DNA of 64,000 nucleotides from NCBI RefSeq assembly GCF_000185725.2, contig NZ_KI391954.1, positions 1 to 64,000 of the forward strand, written 5' to 3'. Under the pieces are notes generated by a model, which was not told the DNA's origin, ran no database searches, and saw only the letters and a list, made by a program, of their open reading frames with translations. Origin of the DNA: Segniliparus rugosus ATCC BAA-974 (GTDB lineage Bacteria; Actinomycetota; Actinomycetes; Mycobacteriales; Mycobacteriaceae). A program made the position numbers and the translations under genes. This document shows positions 27,067-35,884 of this stretch, piece after piece (the stretch's first letter is position 1; every line of letters begins with the position of its first letter).

Positions 27067-27999
27067 GTGACTTCCGTCGAACAGGCCCATGTCCCGTCGC
27101 TGAGCAGGCGCGCGCTGCTGGTCGGTGGCGCGGGCGCCGTTGTGGCGGCGGGGGCGGGAGCCGCGCTGTTCTCTTCCGATGGGCCGAGGCCCGCCTCAGG
27201 CGGATCAGGCGCGTCGGGGACCTCCGTCGCGCCGCAGCAGCATTACCCGGAGTCGGAGGAAGGGCATTTCTCCTCCGCCGCGCGCGGCGGCGTGGACACC
27301 AGGTGGAGCATCCAACGCCCGGCCGGCGTGCACTCCGTCCTGCATCCGGTGATTTTGCTGCATCGCCAGGGCGACAACCACGCGTCGCCGTTCCGGGACC
27401 TGCAGCTCTCGGAAGCGCTCTCCAGCGCGGTCGCCGCCGGCGTGACGCCGTTCGCGCTCTGCTCGGTCGACGCGCAGGCTTCGAACAATTCGGACTCCTT
27501 CTACCATCCGAGGTCCGTGCAAGGGAAAACGGTCGACTCGGGGAAAATGGTGCTCGAAGAGTTCCTCCCGCTTCTGGCTACGAAGGGGTTGGACATCTCG
27601 AAAGTCGCGTTCTGGGGCTGGGTCATGGGCGGCTACGGGGCGTTGCGGCTCGGCGCGCTCTACGAGCAGGCGCACCCCGGATCTGTGGCGGGGATCGTCG
27701 CGGTGAGCCCCGCGCTCGGCGTGCGCAATCCGCCCCTTTCGGGCTCGTTCGACGGCTCGGACGATTACCAGAAGAACGCCGTGTCCAACTACGCGGACAC
27801 TTTGCGGAAGATTCCGCTTCGGATCGACAGCGGCAGTTCGGGCTCCTACGTGGACGGGGCGCGCTTGCTGATCAGCCAGCTCGCCCCCGCCCAGGTGCAA
27901 GGCGGGATCCAGAGCGGGAGCGCGGAAGACGACTCTTTCTTGAAAGCGCTGGTCCCCGACGAGCTCGCTTTCCTCGGCAAATGCTTCAACGGTCGCTGA
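27067..27999 (+). CDS. Alpha/beta-hydrolase (esterase D/antigen 85-like) lacking the nucleophile serine
   Basis: A 310-residue exported protein. The N-terminus SLSRRALLVGGAGAVVAAGAG is a Tat-like signal (SRRALLVGG). The body has an alpha/beta-hydrolase fold with the nucleophile-elbow block reading GWVMGGYGALRLG: position 186 is Val where active relatives have Ser (GWSMGGYG). The codon is GTC, not one base from Ser. It is therefore probably not a hydrolase, comparable in idea to the non-catalytic MPT51 of mycobacteria. A possible role is carbohydrate or lipid binding at the cell surface; that is inference. Single gene between divergent acrA1 and the moxR operon. Confidence 0.75.
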   Translation: MTSVEQAHVPSLSRRALLVGGAGAVVAAGAGAALFSSDGPRPASGGSGASGTSVAPQQHYPESEEGHFSSAARGGVDTRWSIQRPAGVHSVLHPVILLHRQGDNHASPFRDLQLSEALSSAVAAGVTPFALCSVDAQASNNSDSFYHPRSVQGKTVDSGKMVLEEFLPLLATKGLDISKVAFWGWVMGGYGALRLGALYEQAHPGSVAGIVAVSPALGVRNPPLSGSFDGSDDYQKNAVSNYADTLRKIPLRIDSGSSGSYVDGARLLISQLAPAQVQGGIQSGSAEDDSFLKALVPDELAFLGKCFNGR

Positions 28000-28131
28000 G
28001 CAAGGGATGGCCGCGCAACCCCGCATCGAGATAGCCCGCCTGTTAAACTTTCGCTCAGTCTGATGTTCGTGGTGTGGGATATGCAGGGATTTTCAGGCGG
28101 CGGGTTACCGTTTTCTCGATCTCGGCCCTCT

Positions 28132-28148
28132 ATGTCCGTCGTGGACAT
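28132..28148. promoter_or_regulatory. Inverted repeat upstream of the moxR operon
   Basis: ATGTCC, 5 bases, GGACAT: a perfect 6-bp-arm inverted repeat, 51 bases before the moxR ATG. It is a plausible operator; the binding protein is unknown. Confidence 0.3.
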
Positions 28149-28199
28149 CGGGCGGAGCGCCTGAGCGCAGCAGGATGAGAAAGGCAGTGTGACCACACG

Positions 28200-29261
28200 A
28201 TGACGATGCCCGCGCAGGGGCCAGCCCCGGTTCAGCGTCCCCCGGTTCCGCCTTCCGGACAGCAGCCGCCGCGTCCCCAGGCCAGTCCTGCGGACTTGGA
28301 GAATTCGTTGCGGGTGGTGGGCGCTATCGCGCAAGCATTCTCGCGGAAGGTGGTGGGGCAGGCGAGTCTGCAGCAGACGTTGTTGATCGGTCTGTTCTCC
28401 GGCGGCCACGTCCTTTTGGAGAGCGTGCCGGGTCTGGCGAAGACGACGGCGGCCAAGACGCTGGCGCAGGCGGTGCAGGCGCATTTCCAGCGCATCCAGT
28501 GCACGCCGGACCTGTTGCCCTCCGACATCATCGGCACACAGCTCTACGACGGCTCGAAAGGCCAGTTCTACACGGTCTTGGGCCCGGTGCACGCGAACAT
28601 CGTGCTGCTCGACGAGGTGAACCGCTCGTCGGCGAAGACCCAGTCGGCGATGCTCGAGGCGATGGAGGAGCGCCAGAGCACCATCGCGGGCAAGGTCTAC
28701 AAGATCCCCGAGCCGTTCCTCGTCCTGGCCACCCAGAACCCGGTGGACCAGGAGGGCACCTACCCGCTGCCCGAGGCGCAGATGGACCGCTTCATGCTCA
28801 AAGAGGTCCTGCAGTATCCGACTCCGGAGGAGGAGGACGAGATCCTCGCCCGTCTGGAGTCGGGCATTCTGAGCGACGGCAATGTGACGGCCCCGGTCGC
28901 GAGCCTGGACGACATCCGGTGGATCCAGGCCGTGGTCAACAGTATTTATCTGGATCGCTCGGTGAGCCAGTACATCACCCGGATCATCCATGTGACCCGC
29001 CATCCGCAACAGTATCTGCCGCCGAACCTGGCCGGATTGATCGAGTACGGTGCGAGCCCTCGGGGCACGATCGCGTTCTGCAAGGCGGCGCGGGCGCACG
29101 CGCTTTTGTCCCGGCGCACGCATGTCACGCCGGAAGACGTGCGGGGCGTGGCGCATCGGGTGTTGCGGCATCGGATCAGCCTTGGCTTCGAGGCCACCGC
29201 GCAGAAGGTGACCCCGGAGATGATCGTGGACGCGATCCTCGCCTCCGTGCGGGTTCCGTAG
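28200..29261 (+). CDS. MoxR-family AAA+ ATPase
   Basis: A 353-residue MoxR ATPase. The Walker A is the MoxR variant ESVPGLAKTTAAKT, Walker B is VLLDEVNRSS, and the sensor segment TQNPVDQEGTYPLPEAQMDRF is diagnostic. MoxR proteins act as chaperone-like ATPases that help assemble or activate VWA-domain partners. It heads a tightly packed operon with DUF58, membrane and VWA proteins, the standard MoxR context. The N-terminal 30 residues are Pro/Gln-rich. The ribosome binding site is weak. Confidence 0.94.
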   Translation: MTMPAQGPAPVQRPPVPPSGQQPPRPQASPADLENSLRVVGAIAQAFSRKVVGQASLQQTLLIGLFSGGHVLLESVPGLAKTTAAKTLAQAVQAHFQRIQCTPDLLPSDIIGTQLYDGSKGQFYTVLGPVHANIVLLDEVNRSSAKTQSAMLEAMEERQSTIAGKVYKIPEPFLVLATQNPVDQEGTYPLPEAQMDRFMLKEVLQYPTPEEEDEILARLESGILSDGNVTAPVASLDDIRWIQAVVNSIYLDRSVSQYITRIIHVTRHPQQYLPPNLAGLIEYGASPRGTIAFCKAARAHALLSRRTHVTPEDVRGVAHRVLRHRISLGFEATAQKVTPEMIVDAILASVRVP

Positions 29262-29293
29262 CGGTCGGTCCGAGAGAACACGACGAGGAACTC

Positions 29294-30196
29294 ATGGGGC
29301 AGATACTCGACCACATCAGGAGCCGGGTGCTCGGGCGGGCGAAGGTCGGCAGCGCGAAGCGGCGCTCGGAGGGCCTTCTGGAGGGCGCGCACCTGTCGAT
29401 GTCGCACGGGCGCAGCCAGGAGTACGACGATCTGCGGCAATACGTGCAGGGCGACGACATCAGAGATGTGGACTGGAAGGCTTCGGCGCGGTCGGGTGGC
29501 CTTTTGGTGAAGCGCTATATCGCGCAGCGCCAGCACCGGGTGCAGCTCGTGGCGGACGTGGGCCGCGAGATGCTCGGGCGGACCCCCTCGGGGGAGCTGA
29601 AGAAGGACGTCGTGCTGAACGTGCTCGGGGTGGTCGGCTTGAACTCGGCGGAGCAAGGCGACGAGATCGGCCTCACCTACGGCGACTCGCGAGGGGCGAA
29701 CCTCGTCACCCGCCGCCGAGGCGAGAACCATTTGGAGATGCTCCTGAAAACCGTGCTCGACCATAGAGCCGAGCACGGCGGCAGCTCCAACCTGGTCACC
29801 CAGCTGCGGCAGGTCCGGCACCACAACCGCCAGCGGCTGGTCGTCTTCGTGGTCTCGGACGAGCCGGACATGGGCGAGGAGCTGTTGGCCGAGCTCAAGC
29901 TCCTCGCCTCGAAGCACAAGGTGTTCTGGACCATCGTCCAAGACGAGCCGTTGCTCCCCGCGCTCGCCGGGCAAGAGGGGGCCGTCGACGTCGCCACCGG
30001 CGAGCTGCTGCTGCCCTGGTCGGCGATCCCGAGGAGCGTGTTCGCGGAGTTCGAACGGGAAGAGCAGCGGCGGCGGGCGGATTTCGAGGCGAAGATGCAG
30101 ACCGTGCCGGTCGCGTGGGCTCGGATTTCCGGGACGGCGGACATCGTCCGCGAGCTGACCGCCATGATCCGCAGGAGCAACCACCATGGCGCATGA
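29294..30196 (+). CDS. DUF58 protein of the MoxR operon
   Basis: A 300-residue DUF58 protein. The signature GDDIRDVDWKASARSGGLLVKRY is at about residues 55-77, and the rest resembles a cytoplasmic VWA-like fold without a full MIDAS. Unlike many DUF58 proteins it has no N-terminal membrane helices. The ATG at 29294 has a good GAGGAA ribosome binding site; the reading frame extends far upstream but only as a shadow of moxR. Its 3' end overlaps the next gene by 11 bases. It presumably works with MoxR on the downstream VWA proteins. Confidence 0.92.
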   Translation: MGQILDHIRSRVLGRAKVGSAKRRSEGLLEGAHLSMSHGRSQEYDDLRQYVQGDDIRDVDWKASARSGGLLVKRYIAQRQHRVQLVADVGREMLGRTPSGELKKDVVLNVLGVVGLNSAEQGDEIGLTYGDSRGANLVTRRRGENHLEMLLKTVLDHRAEHGGSSNLVTQLRQVRHHNRQRLVVFVVSDEPDMGEELLAELKLLASKHKVFWTIVQDEPLLPALAGQEGAVDVATGELLLPWSAIPRSVFAEFEREEQRRRADFEAKMQTVPVAWARISGTADIVRELTAMIRRSNHHGA

Positions 30197-30671
30197 GCGC
30201 GTGCTGGCCGGAGTGCCGTTCGTCGCGACCCCGACGGGGTACTCGACGTGGTGGCTGGCCATGGCCGTCCTGCTCGCCCTGCTTGTCGTCCTCTGGTGCG
30301 CCGGCGCTGTCGTGTGGACGCTGCCGGTGGCGACCTTGCGCAAAATCCCGGTGCTCCGCGACATCACGAAGACGGTGCTGCGCAAACGATTCGCCAAGAC
30401 TGTCGACCGGGTCGAGCAGGGCTTTCTCTCCGGCCAGCTCTCCTCGCGGGAGGCGCATCACCGGCTCGCCCGGACGTTGCGCACCTATCTGCATTTCCAG
30501 ACCGGGCAGTGGACGCAGGTCATGGGGCTATCGGACATCGAGGCCGGCGAGCTCAGGCCCGCGACGCGGGCGCTCGCGTTCGTCGCGCACGGGCAGTTCT
30601 CCGCAGAGGGGAACGCGGATTTCCGTAGCGCCGTGGTCGCGGTGCGGGAGGTCATCACGTCATGGAATTGA
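30186..30671 (+). CDS. Single-pass membrane protein of the MoxR operon (161 aa)
   Basis: A hypothetical membrane protein with one strong helix (about 23-47) followed by a basic amphipathic cytoplasmic domain of about 110 residues. This size and position recall the DUF4381-type proteins of MoxR-VWA clusters, but I cannot confirm the family. It overlaps DUF58 upstream and the next gene downstream by 10 bases each, so the order is translationally locked. Confidence 0.8.
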   Translation: MAHERVLAGVPFVATPTGYSTWWLAMAVLLALLVVLWCAGAVVWTLPVATLRKIPVLRDITKTVLRKRFAKTVDRVEQGFLSGQLSSREAHHRLARTLRTYLHFQTGQWTQVMGLSDIEAGELRPATRALAFVAHGQFSAEGNADFRSAVVAVREVITSWN

Positions 30672-31945
30672 CATGGCCGCTCGTCTTGGTCGTCGGACTG
30701 CTCGCGCTGGCCGCGACGGTCGTGCTCGCCTGGCTGTTGCCGTTCCGGGGGGCTCCCGCGAGCCTCCCTCGGGTGAGCCGTTCGTACCGCCTCACCCGTC
30801 TGCCCAAATATCAGCGCGCCCGGCGCGCGCACCGCGCTCTGGTGCTGGCGCTCGTGGTGGTCGTGCTGCTGTTCTCCGGGGCCGCTGTGTTCGGGGTCGC
30901 GCGCCCGTATTTCCCCCCGCAGACGAAGACGACGAAGGTGCAAGAGGGGGACGTGATCATCTGCACCTCCGGTTTCTTCGACCCGAACGACTCGGACCCC
31001 GCCGCGCGGAACCGGAACAGCTTGTACGCGAGCCTTTACCAATTCCTTCGGGGCAAGGTCGCCGATTTGACCAGGGAACAACTCGGCGTGAGCGCGAAAA
31101 TGCAACGGCCTATCCCATTGACCGGCGACAAGACATATCTGACCGAGAGCATCGGCAGATTCGCGGACTACGGCAAGAACATCGGCGAGCTTCAAGGAAA
31201 AAAGGGCGACGACCCGGACCGGGCGCGCTTCGCGTCGGACGCGGCGCGGTTCACCGGCAGCGACTCGCGCAACAGCGTGACGTTCAAAGATTACTCGGTC
31301 AACGACCCGAAGAGCGGAGAGCGGATGCGGGGCGCGGTGTACGACACGGACCGTCTCGGGTTCTGCCTCAGCGGATTTCCAAAGTCGAAGCCGGGGGACC
31401 CGCCTCGCTCGCTGATCGTCTTTGACAAAGAAGACCGGATGCAAGACCCCAAGTACCCGTACTTGGACCACAAGAAATACAGCGAGGCGATCCGAAACCA
31501 CAGGATGGCGATGAGCGACATCAAGCCGCTCTTCGAGGAGAAAGACCTCCTCGACCTCGCCAAATCGGCCAATGCCAAGGTGAGCCTTGTGTTCTGGACG
31601 GACAACGACCCGAACGACCCGCAAGCGCTCGGCCCCGGACGCGTCGGGGACAACCCGCTGGACGACGCGCACGACAGCGCGTTCAAAGCGGTGTGGCGGG
31701 AATCCGGCGGGGTCGCCTGTCGGTTCTTCGCCCCCTCCGCCCAAGGAGCCGCCGCTCCGGCCAGACCTGCGGATCAGGTGAGCGCCGACGCGCAGCGCTG
31801 CCTGCAGAGCGCGTGGGACGGGGTCGGCTGGCGCGGCATGATCACCTCGACCTTGGACGGCTCCCGTAAGGAGGCTCCGCCGATGGCGATCATGTTGGTG
31901 CTAGCCCTCAGCCTCGCGGGCCTGTACATCAGGGCGGGCGCATGA
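30662..31945 (+). CDS. Membrane protein with degenerate VWA-like domain (427 aa)
   Basis: A 427-residue membrane protein with two N-terminal helices (about 5-24 and 60-82) and one near the C-terminus (about 405-422). This is the topology of the BatA/BatB-like VWA membrane proteins. The soluble domain starts with DVIICTSGFFD where a VWA would have DxSxS, so the metal site is absent, and the domain is rich in Asp/Lys. It may be a structural paralogue of the following true VWA protein. It overlaps both neighbours by a few bases. Confidence 0.8.
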   Translation: MELTWPLVLVVGLLALAATVVLAWLLPFRGAPASLPRVSRSYRLTRLPKYQRARRAHRALVLALVVVVLLFSGAAVFGVARPYFPPQTKTTKVQEGDVIICTSGFFDPNDSDPAARNRNSLYASLYQFLRGKVADLTREQLGVSAKMQRPIPLTGDKTYLTESIGRFADYGKNIGELQGKKGDDPDRARFASDAARFTGSDSRNSVTFKDYSVNDPKSGERMRGAVYDTDRLGFCLSGFPKSKPGDPPRSLIVFDKEDRMQDPKYPYLDHKKYSEAIRNHRMAMSDIKPLFEEKDLLDLAKSANAKVSLVFWTDNDPNDPQALGPGRVGDNPLDDAHDSAFKAVWRESGGVACRFFAPSAQGAAAPARPADQVSADAQRCLQSAWDGVGWRGMITSTLDGSRKEAPPMAIMLVLALSLAGLYIRAGA

Positions 31946-33072
31946 CGCTGAGCCCTTTTCTTCCGGAGTGGCTTCTCGTGGCCGCTGCGGCGCTGATCGT
32001 GATCGCCCGCTCGGCCACGATGTGGCGGATGCTCCGACAGGCGCGCGGCTCCGCCCGAAGCGCGCAGCTGCGACGGTGGGGGCGGTGGGCTTCGGTCACC
32101 GCCGCATTGCTCGCTGTCGTCCTCGCGGCAGCGGGACCGGTGGCGGACGGGGAGGACGTCGTGACGGCGACGGCCAACCAGACCAAGCGCATCGACCCCA
32201 CCGGGGCGAATCTCAACGTCTATCTCGTCGTCGACCGCTCGATCTCGACGCTGGCACGGGACCAGGGCCCCGGCGAGGGGACTGCGCGCCAGTCGCGGCT
32301 CACCGCGATCCGGGCGGACTCGGCGGCTCTGCTCGAAAAGTTTCCCGAAGCCCGGTTCAGCGTTGTGGACTGGGGCCGTTCCGCCGAGGTCGAATGGCCG
32401 CTTTCCGCAGACCGCTACACCCTCGGCTCCACGTTGCACGGGCTGCCCGCCTATGATCTCGGCTCCGTCTCGCCCGACGGCGACATCGCCGATGCGAGGG
32501 CGCTTTTCGACGTCGACCGAGGAGCCGCCGCGCCGCTGTTGCGGCCCATGCTCGACTACCAGCGGACCGCGTATCCGGAGCGGGCGAACGTCGTGGTGTA
32601 TTTCGGTTGCGGCGAGCACGACGGCGTCCAGCGCCCGCAGACGTCGTTCGGCGACGTGGCGGGGTTGTTCGACGGAGGGGTGGTGCTCGGCTACGGCACT
32701 CCGGCGGGGGGAGAGCTGCTGACCAACGCCGGCCAGGGACAGCACCCGGTCGGAATGTCCTCCTCGGGCCAAGGCGGTCCGGCTCCGCTCGTGATCAAAT
32801 ACGACGAGGGCTCGATGCTGCGTCTGGCCGACGATCTCGCCGTGCCGTACGCGCACCGTCAGCTGGGGGAGAACGCATCGGCAGTCGTCGCCGCGATCAC
32901 CGGCCCCGCCAAGCCTCGACCTGACGCGCAGGCGAGCGCAACGGGCTTCCCGCTCTACTGGGCGCTGCTCTTGCTCGCCTCGGTGGCGGGCCTGGCCGAA
33001 TCCTATCGATTCGTCCGGGACCGCAAGCGGATGGCATGGGTGGCCAAGGCCGTGCGAGAGGGGACAGCATGA
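31942..33072 (+). CDS. VWA-domain membrane protein of the MoxR operon
   Basis: A 376-residue BatA-like protein. Helices lie at about 10-25, 51-68 and 334-352. The VWA domain begins with VYLVVDRSIST, a full DxSxS metal-ion-dependent adhesion site near residue 98. It follows the degenerate paralogue with ATGA overlap and itself overlaps the next start by 4 bases. Together with MoxR and DUF58 this is the canonical MoxR-VWA module, thought to mature periplasmic or membrane complexes. Confidence 0.88.
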   Translation: MTLSPFLPEWLLVAAAALIVIARSATMWRMLRQARGSARSAQLRRWGRWASVTAALLAVVLAAAGPVADGEDVVTATANQTKRIDPTGANLNVYLVVDRSISTLARDQGPGEGTARQSRLTAIRADSAALLEKFPEARFSVVDWGRSAEVEWPLSADRYTLGSTLHGLPAYDLGSVSPDGDIADARALFDVDRGAAAPLLRPMLDYQRTAYPERANVVVYFGCGEHDGVQRPQTSFGDVAGLFDGGVVLGYGTPAGGELLTNAGQGQHPVGMSSSGQGGPAPLVIKYDEGSMLRLADDLAVPYAHRQLGENASAVVAAITGPAKPRPDAQASATGFPLYWALLLLASVAGLAESYRFVRDRKRMAWVAKAVREGTA

Positions 33073-34160
33073 CCAAGGCGCGCCTGGACCTCGCCCACTA
33101 CGTCGTCTCGTTCGGCCATGGGTGCCGCCGCGCGGCGCAGAGCTTTTTCGGCTTCGCGACCTGGGGGCCGAGCCGCAAGCGGCTGCGCCAGCGCCTTCTG
33201 GTGTGGCCAGCGCCGATACTGGCGCTCTTGCTGCTGCTGTCGTTGAAGATGTGGAGTGTCGTGCACTACGGGGACAAGGGCGTGCAGGACTTCACGAGCC
33301 GCAAAGACCCGGAGCTGCAAGAGGACGTGAGCAGGCTCGAAACGGTCAACATCGTCAACTCGTGGCGAGCGCATTTCTTCCGGGCGAGCCAGCTGCTGGC
33401 TGCTCCGGGCGACCCTCAGCTGGAGCGGGCCGACCACGAGCTGGTCGTGGCGCTCGCAGGAGCCCCGCAGGACGAGTCCTGCGGGATCAGAACCGACCTC
33501 GTCGGCGTCCGGGAGCTGCGAGGAGACCAGCAAGTGGCGCAGGGGCATTTCCAGCTGGGGAAGCAGCTGTACCAGCAAGCGCTCGACTATGCGGCGAACG
33601 CCCCTGACGGCTGTTTCCAGAACGCGAAAACGCCGAACACACCGTTGCGAGACTGGTTGCAGCAAACCAAGGACCGGTTGGACACGAAGACGAAGATCGT
33701 CCAGCACGGCAAACTGTACTGGCGGGATCCGAAGTTCACGTACCCCGTCGGCGCAGGCCCCGGCGGGGTCGAGTTCGTCGGCGACGACAAACTCACCGAG
33801 GCGTGCGCCAACGCGGCGACCGACGTCGAGGAGGGGCAGTGCATCAAGGAGGGGAGAAACCTCCCGCCCCCGCCGCCGGACGACCAGCCGCCCCCGCCCG
33901 ACGACCAGCCTCCGCCGCCGGACGACCAGTCGTCGTCGGACGGCTCGCCGCCCCCGCCCTCGGACGGCTCGCCCCCGCCGGGCGGACAGCCTCCGCCACC
34001 AGGAGGTCCTGGGGACAATGACGGCCAGGGGCAGGCCGACCCCGACCTCGCCGGCGACGGCGAGATCTTGCTCGGCGACGGTTCGCCCCTCGACCGCCTC
34101 GGCCAGATGCTCCAATGGGAACGGGTGCGGCAACACGACAGGGATAGGCCGAAGCAATGA
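33069..34160 (+). CDS. Membrane protein with Pro/Asp-rich repeat tail, MoxR operon
   Basis: A 363-residue protein of unknown function. One transmembrane helix (about 45-62) is followed by an alpha-helical domain of roughly 200 residues (resembling a TPR-like region near LGKQLYQQALDYAAN) and then a proline-rich segment from residue 266 containing three tandem PPPPDDQ units and further SPPPP/GGQPPPP variants. ATG 33069 is the start: it overlaps the upstream stop (ATGA), which favours it over the earlier in-frame ATG at 33036. In other MoxR clusters a TPR protein of the BatC/BatD kind sits here. Confidence 0.82.
   Translation: MTKARLDLAHYVVSFGHGCRRAAQSFFGFATWGPSRKRLRQRLLVWPAPILALLLLLSLKMWSVVHYGDKGVQDFTSRKDPELQEDVSRLETVNIVNSWRAHFFRASQLLAAPGDPQLERADHELVVALAGAPQDESCGIRTDLVGVRELRGDQQVAQGHFQLGKQLYQQALDYAANAPDGCFQNAKTPNTPLRDWLQQTKDRLDTKTKIVQHGKLYWRDPKFTYPVGAGPGGVEFVGDDKLTEACANAATDVEEGQCIKEGRNLPPPPPDDQPPPPDDQPPPPDDQSSSDGSPPPPSDGSPPPGGQPPPPGGPGDNDGQGQADPDLAGDGEILLGDGSPLDRLGQMLQWERVRQHDRDRPKQ
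33867..33929 (+). repeat. Three 21-bp tandem units encoding PPPPDDQ
   Basis: Three consecutive in-frame units (33867-33887, 33888-33908, 33909-33929) encode PPPPDDQ; the DNA copies differ only at synonymous positions. Imperfect Pro/Gly/Ser units continue to about 34010. Confidence 0.85.
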
Positions 34161-35047
34161 CCACACAGCCCTTCGCGACGGCGAACCAGTATGTGCTGAC
34201 GCACGACCCCTCGTCCGCCGCGCGCAAGCGCAGGCGATGGATCGGCCTCGGGCTGGGCGCGATCGCCGTGGTCGTCGCGCTCCTCGCTTGGGCGCTGTGG
34301 CCGCAGACGCATGCCGTGCCGCCCCCTCGGCAACTGCCGCCGCCGCCATTGCCGCCCCTCGCCGAGCGGTCTTGGCACGACCTGCGTGTCGTGCTGCCGG
34401 AAGAGGACGCGTTTCCAGGGGATCTGCGGCCGGTGAAGAAGAGCTGGGAGCCGTATCCGCTCGTGCCCACCGCCGAGGACGAGTTCACAGGGAAAGTCGT
34501 CTCGGACAACATCACGTATTCGACGCCCGAGTGCGCGTACTACCCCTTAGATGCCATGAACGTCCAGACGCTGGTCTCGGAGGAGAAATACAACACCGAA
34601 ACCCAGGGGTCGCAATTCGTCAGCGTGCCCAGCGACCTCGGCATCGCGGTCAAGCTCCTGAAATGGTCGAACGCCGACCGAGGGGCTGAACTGGAGTCCT
34701 GGATCGACAAATGCGGACGGTTCGACTTGGTCGAGCACTGGGACTCGGGCGGCATCTCGATCAGCCTGACCGACGGAGTCGTCGTCGAACGGCAACAGGA
34801 TCCCGCGCTCGCCCAGGCGCAAGGCGTCGGGATCAAGATGTCCTCGCCCTCGATCGTCTGGCATGTCAGCGGCGTGCCGATACCGGACCAGGTCTACACC
34901 ATGTCAGACGAGTACACGTACATCGCCTTCGTGCGAGGCATCATCGTGGTCGCCGATTGCAAGCAATTCCCTGGCAAACAGAATTATCTGCCCATCATGC
35001 AGAAGATGTTCCTCGAGACGTACCAAAAGGTCCAGGCGCTCCCGTAG
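34157..35047 (+). CDS. Single-pass membrane protein with extracellular domain, last gene of the MoxR operon
   Basis: A 296-residue protein: basic N-terminus (ARKRRRW), one helix (about 29-46), a Pro-rich linker (RQLPPPPLPPL) and an extracellular domain of about 230 residues with cysteines at PECAY, DKCGR and ADCKQ. The pattern resembles the extracellular sensor-like domains of mycobacterial lipoproteins, but I cannot assign a family. It overlaps the previous gene by 4 bases (ATGA). No hairpin terminator is obvious after it. Confidence 0.78.
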   Translation: MTTQPFATANQYVLTHDPSSAARKRRRWIGLGLGAIAVVVALLAWALWPQTHAVPPPRQLPPPPLPPLAERSWHDLRVVLPEEDAFPGDLRPVKKSWEPYPLVPTAEDEFTGKVVSDNITYSTPECAYYPLDAMNVQTLVSEEKYNTETQGSQFVSVPSDLGIAVKLLKWSNADRGAELESWIDKCGRFDLVEHWDSGGISISLTDGVVVERQQDPALAQAQGVGIKMSSPSIVWHVSGVPIPDQVYTMSDEYTYIAFVRGIIVVADCKQFPGKQNYLPIMQKMFLETYQKVQALP

Positions 35048-35104
35048 CAGCCCTCCCCGTCCTGCGCCGAATCCCGGCGCACGCCGAACAGAACGGGCGC
35101 CCGG

Positions 35105-35809
35105 TTAGCCGCCCGCGCGGCGGTTGCCCGCGGCGACCGCGCCGTCCGGTTGGCTCACATCGACCTCCTGGCAGAGGTGGTCGAGCGCGTTCATCTCATT
35201 GCGCAGCTTGTTCGCGTTATAGCTGAAGTTGGCGTACCAGTCGTCGCCGGCGTTCCCCGTCGGGTTCTGGTGCACCAGGCCCGCGAGCATGCCGACGTTG
35301 GGGGCCGCGGCCGGGTCGGGTGCTTCCTCGTTCGGCCGCGCGCGCGGGGCGGGGGCGGGGGTGTCCTCGTCTTGCTGCTCGCGCAGCGACGCGGCGAACG
35401 ACCCCGCCGTGTCGAAGGCCTCCTTGGCGATGCGCTTGAGCCCGGCCTCCTGGGTCTGGTGCGCCAAGTCGTTGAGCGAGCCCGCCAAGCGGTCGGCCAG
35501 CTCGATCTCTTTCTGCAGCAGGCTGTCCGGGTCGAGGTCGGCTTGCTGCTGCGCCTTCGCGGGAGATCCCTCCGGCGCGCCCTCGTCGTCTTCTTCCTCA
35601 GCAGGAGCGTCGGCCGCCGCGGCGGCGGCGTCGGCGGTCTTTTTGAGCTCTTGGTACGTCGCGTCGATCCCCGGCAACGCGGCGGACAGGGTCTCGCAGT
35701 ACGGAGCCTGCGGGTCCGCTGCGGCGTTCGGGCCGAGCCCGGAGACGACGAGGCTTATCAGGCCGAGGCTGAGCAGCGGGGCGAGCGAGGAGGTCCGAGG
35801 CACAGTCAT
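35105..35809 (-). CDS. Secreted helical protein of unknown function (234 aa)
   Basis: Signal peptide 1-31 (PLLSLGLISLVVSGLGPNAAA), then a mostly helical mature chain with an acidic Ala/Glu-rich linker (AEEEDDEGAPEG) and a second Pro/Ala/Arg-rich linker. Two cysteines (PYCETL and HLCQEV) sit at the two ends and could join the terminal helices. Start ATG 35809 is chosen because a TATGGT box lies 6 bases upstream. No family recognised. It converges on the MoxR operon. Confidence 0.75.
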   Translation of the reverse strand: MTVPRTSSLAPLLSLGLISLVVSGLGPNAAADPQAPYCETLSAALPGIDATYQELKKTADAAAAAADAPAEEEDDEGAPEGSPAKAQQQADLDPDSLLQKEIELADRLAGSLNDLAHQTQEAGLKRIAKEAFDTAGSFAASLREQQDEDTPAPAPRARPNEEAPDPAAAPNVGMLAGLVHQNPTGNAGDDWYANFSYNANKLRNEMNALDHLCQEVDVSQPDGAVAAGNRRAGG

Positions 35810-35884
35810 GGCACGACCATACCAGCGCAAACGAGGACGCGCGTGCGGAGATCTCGTGTCGGGGCCAGGGGCGTGTTTCCGGGT

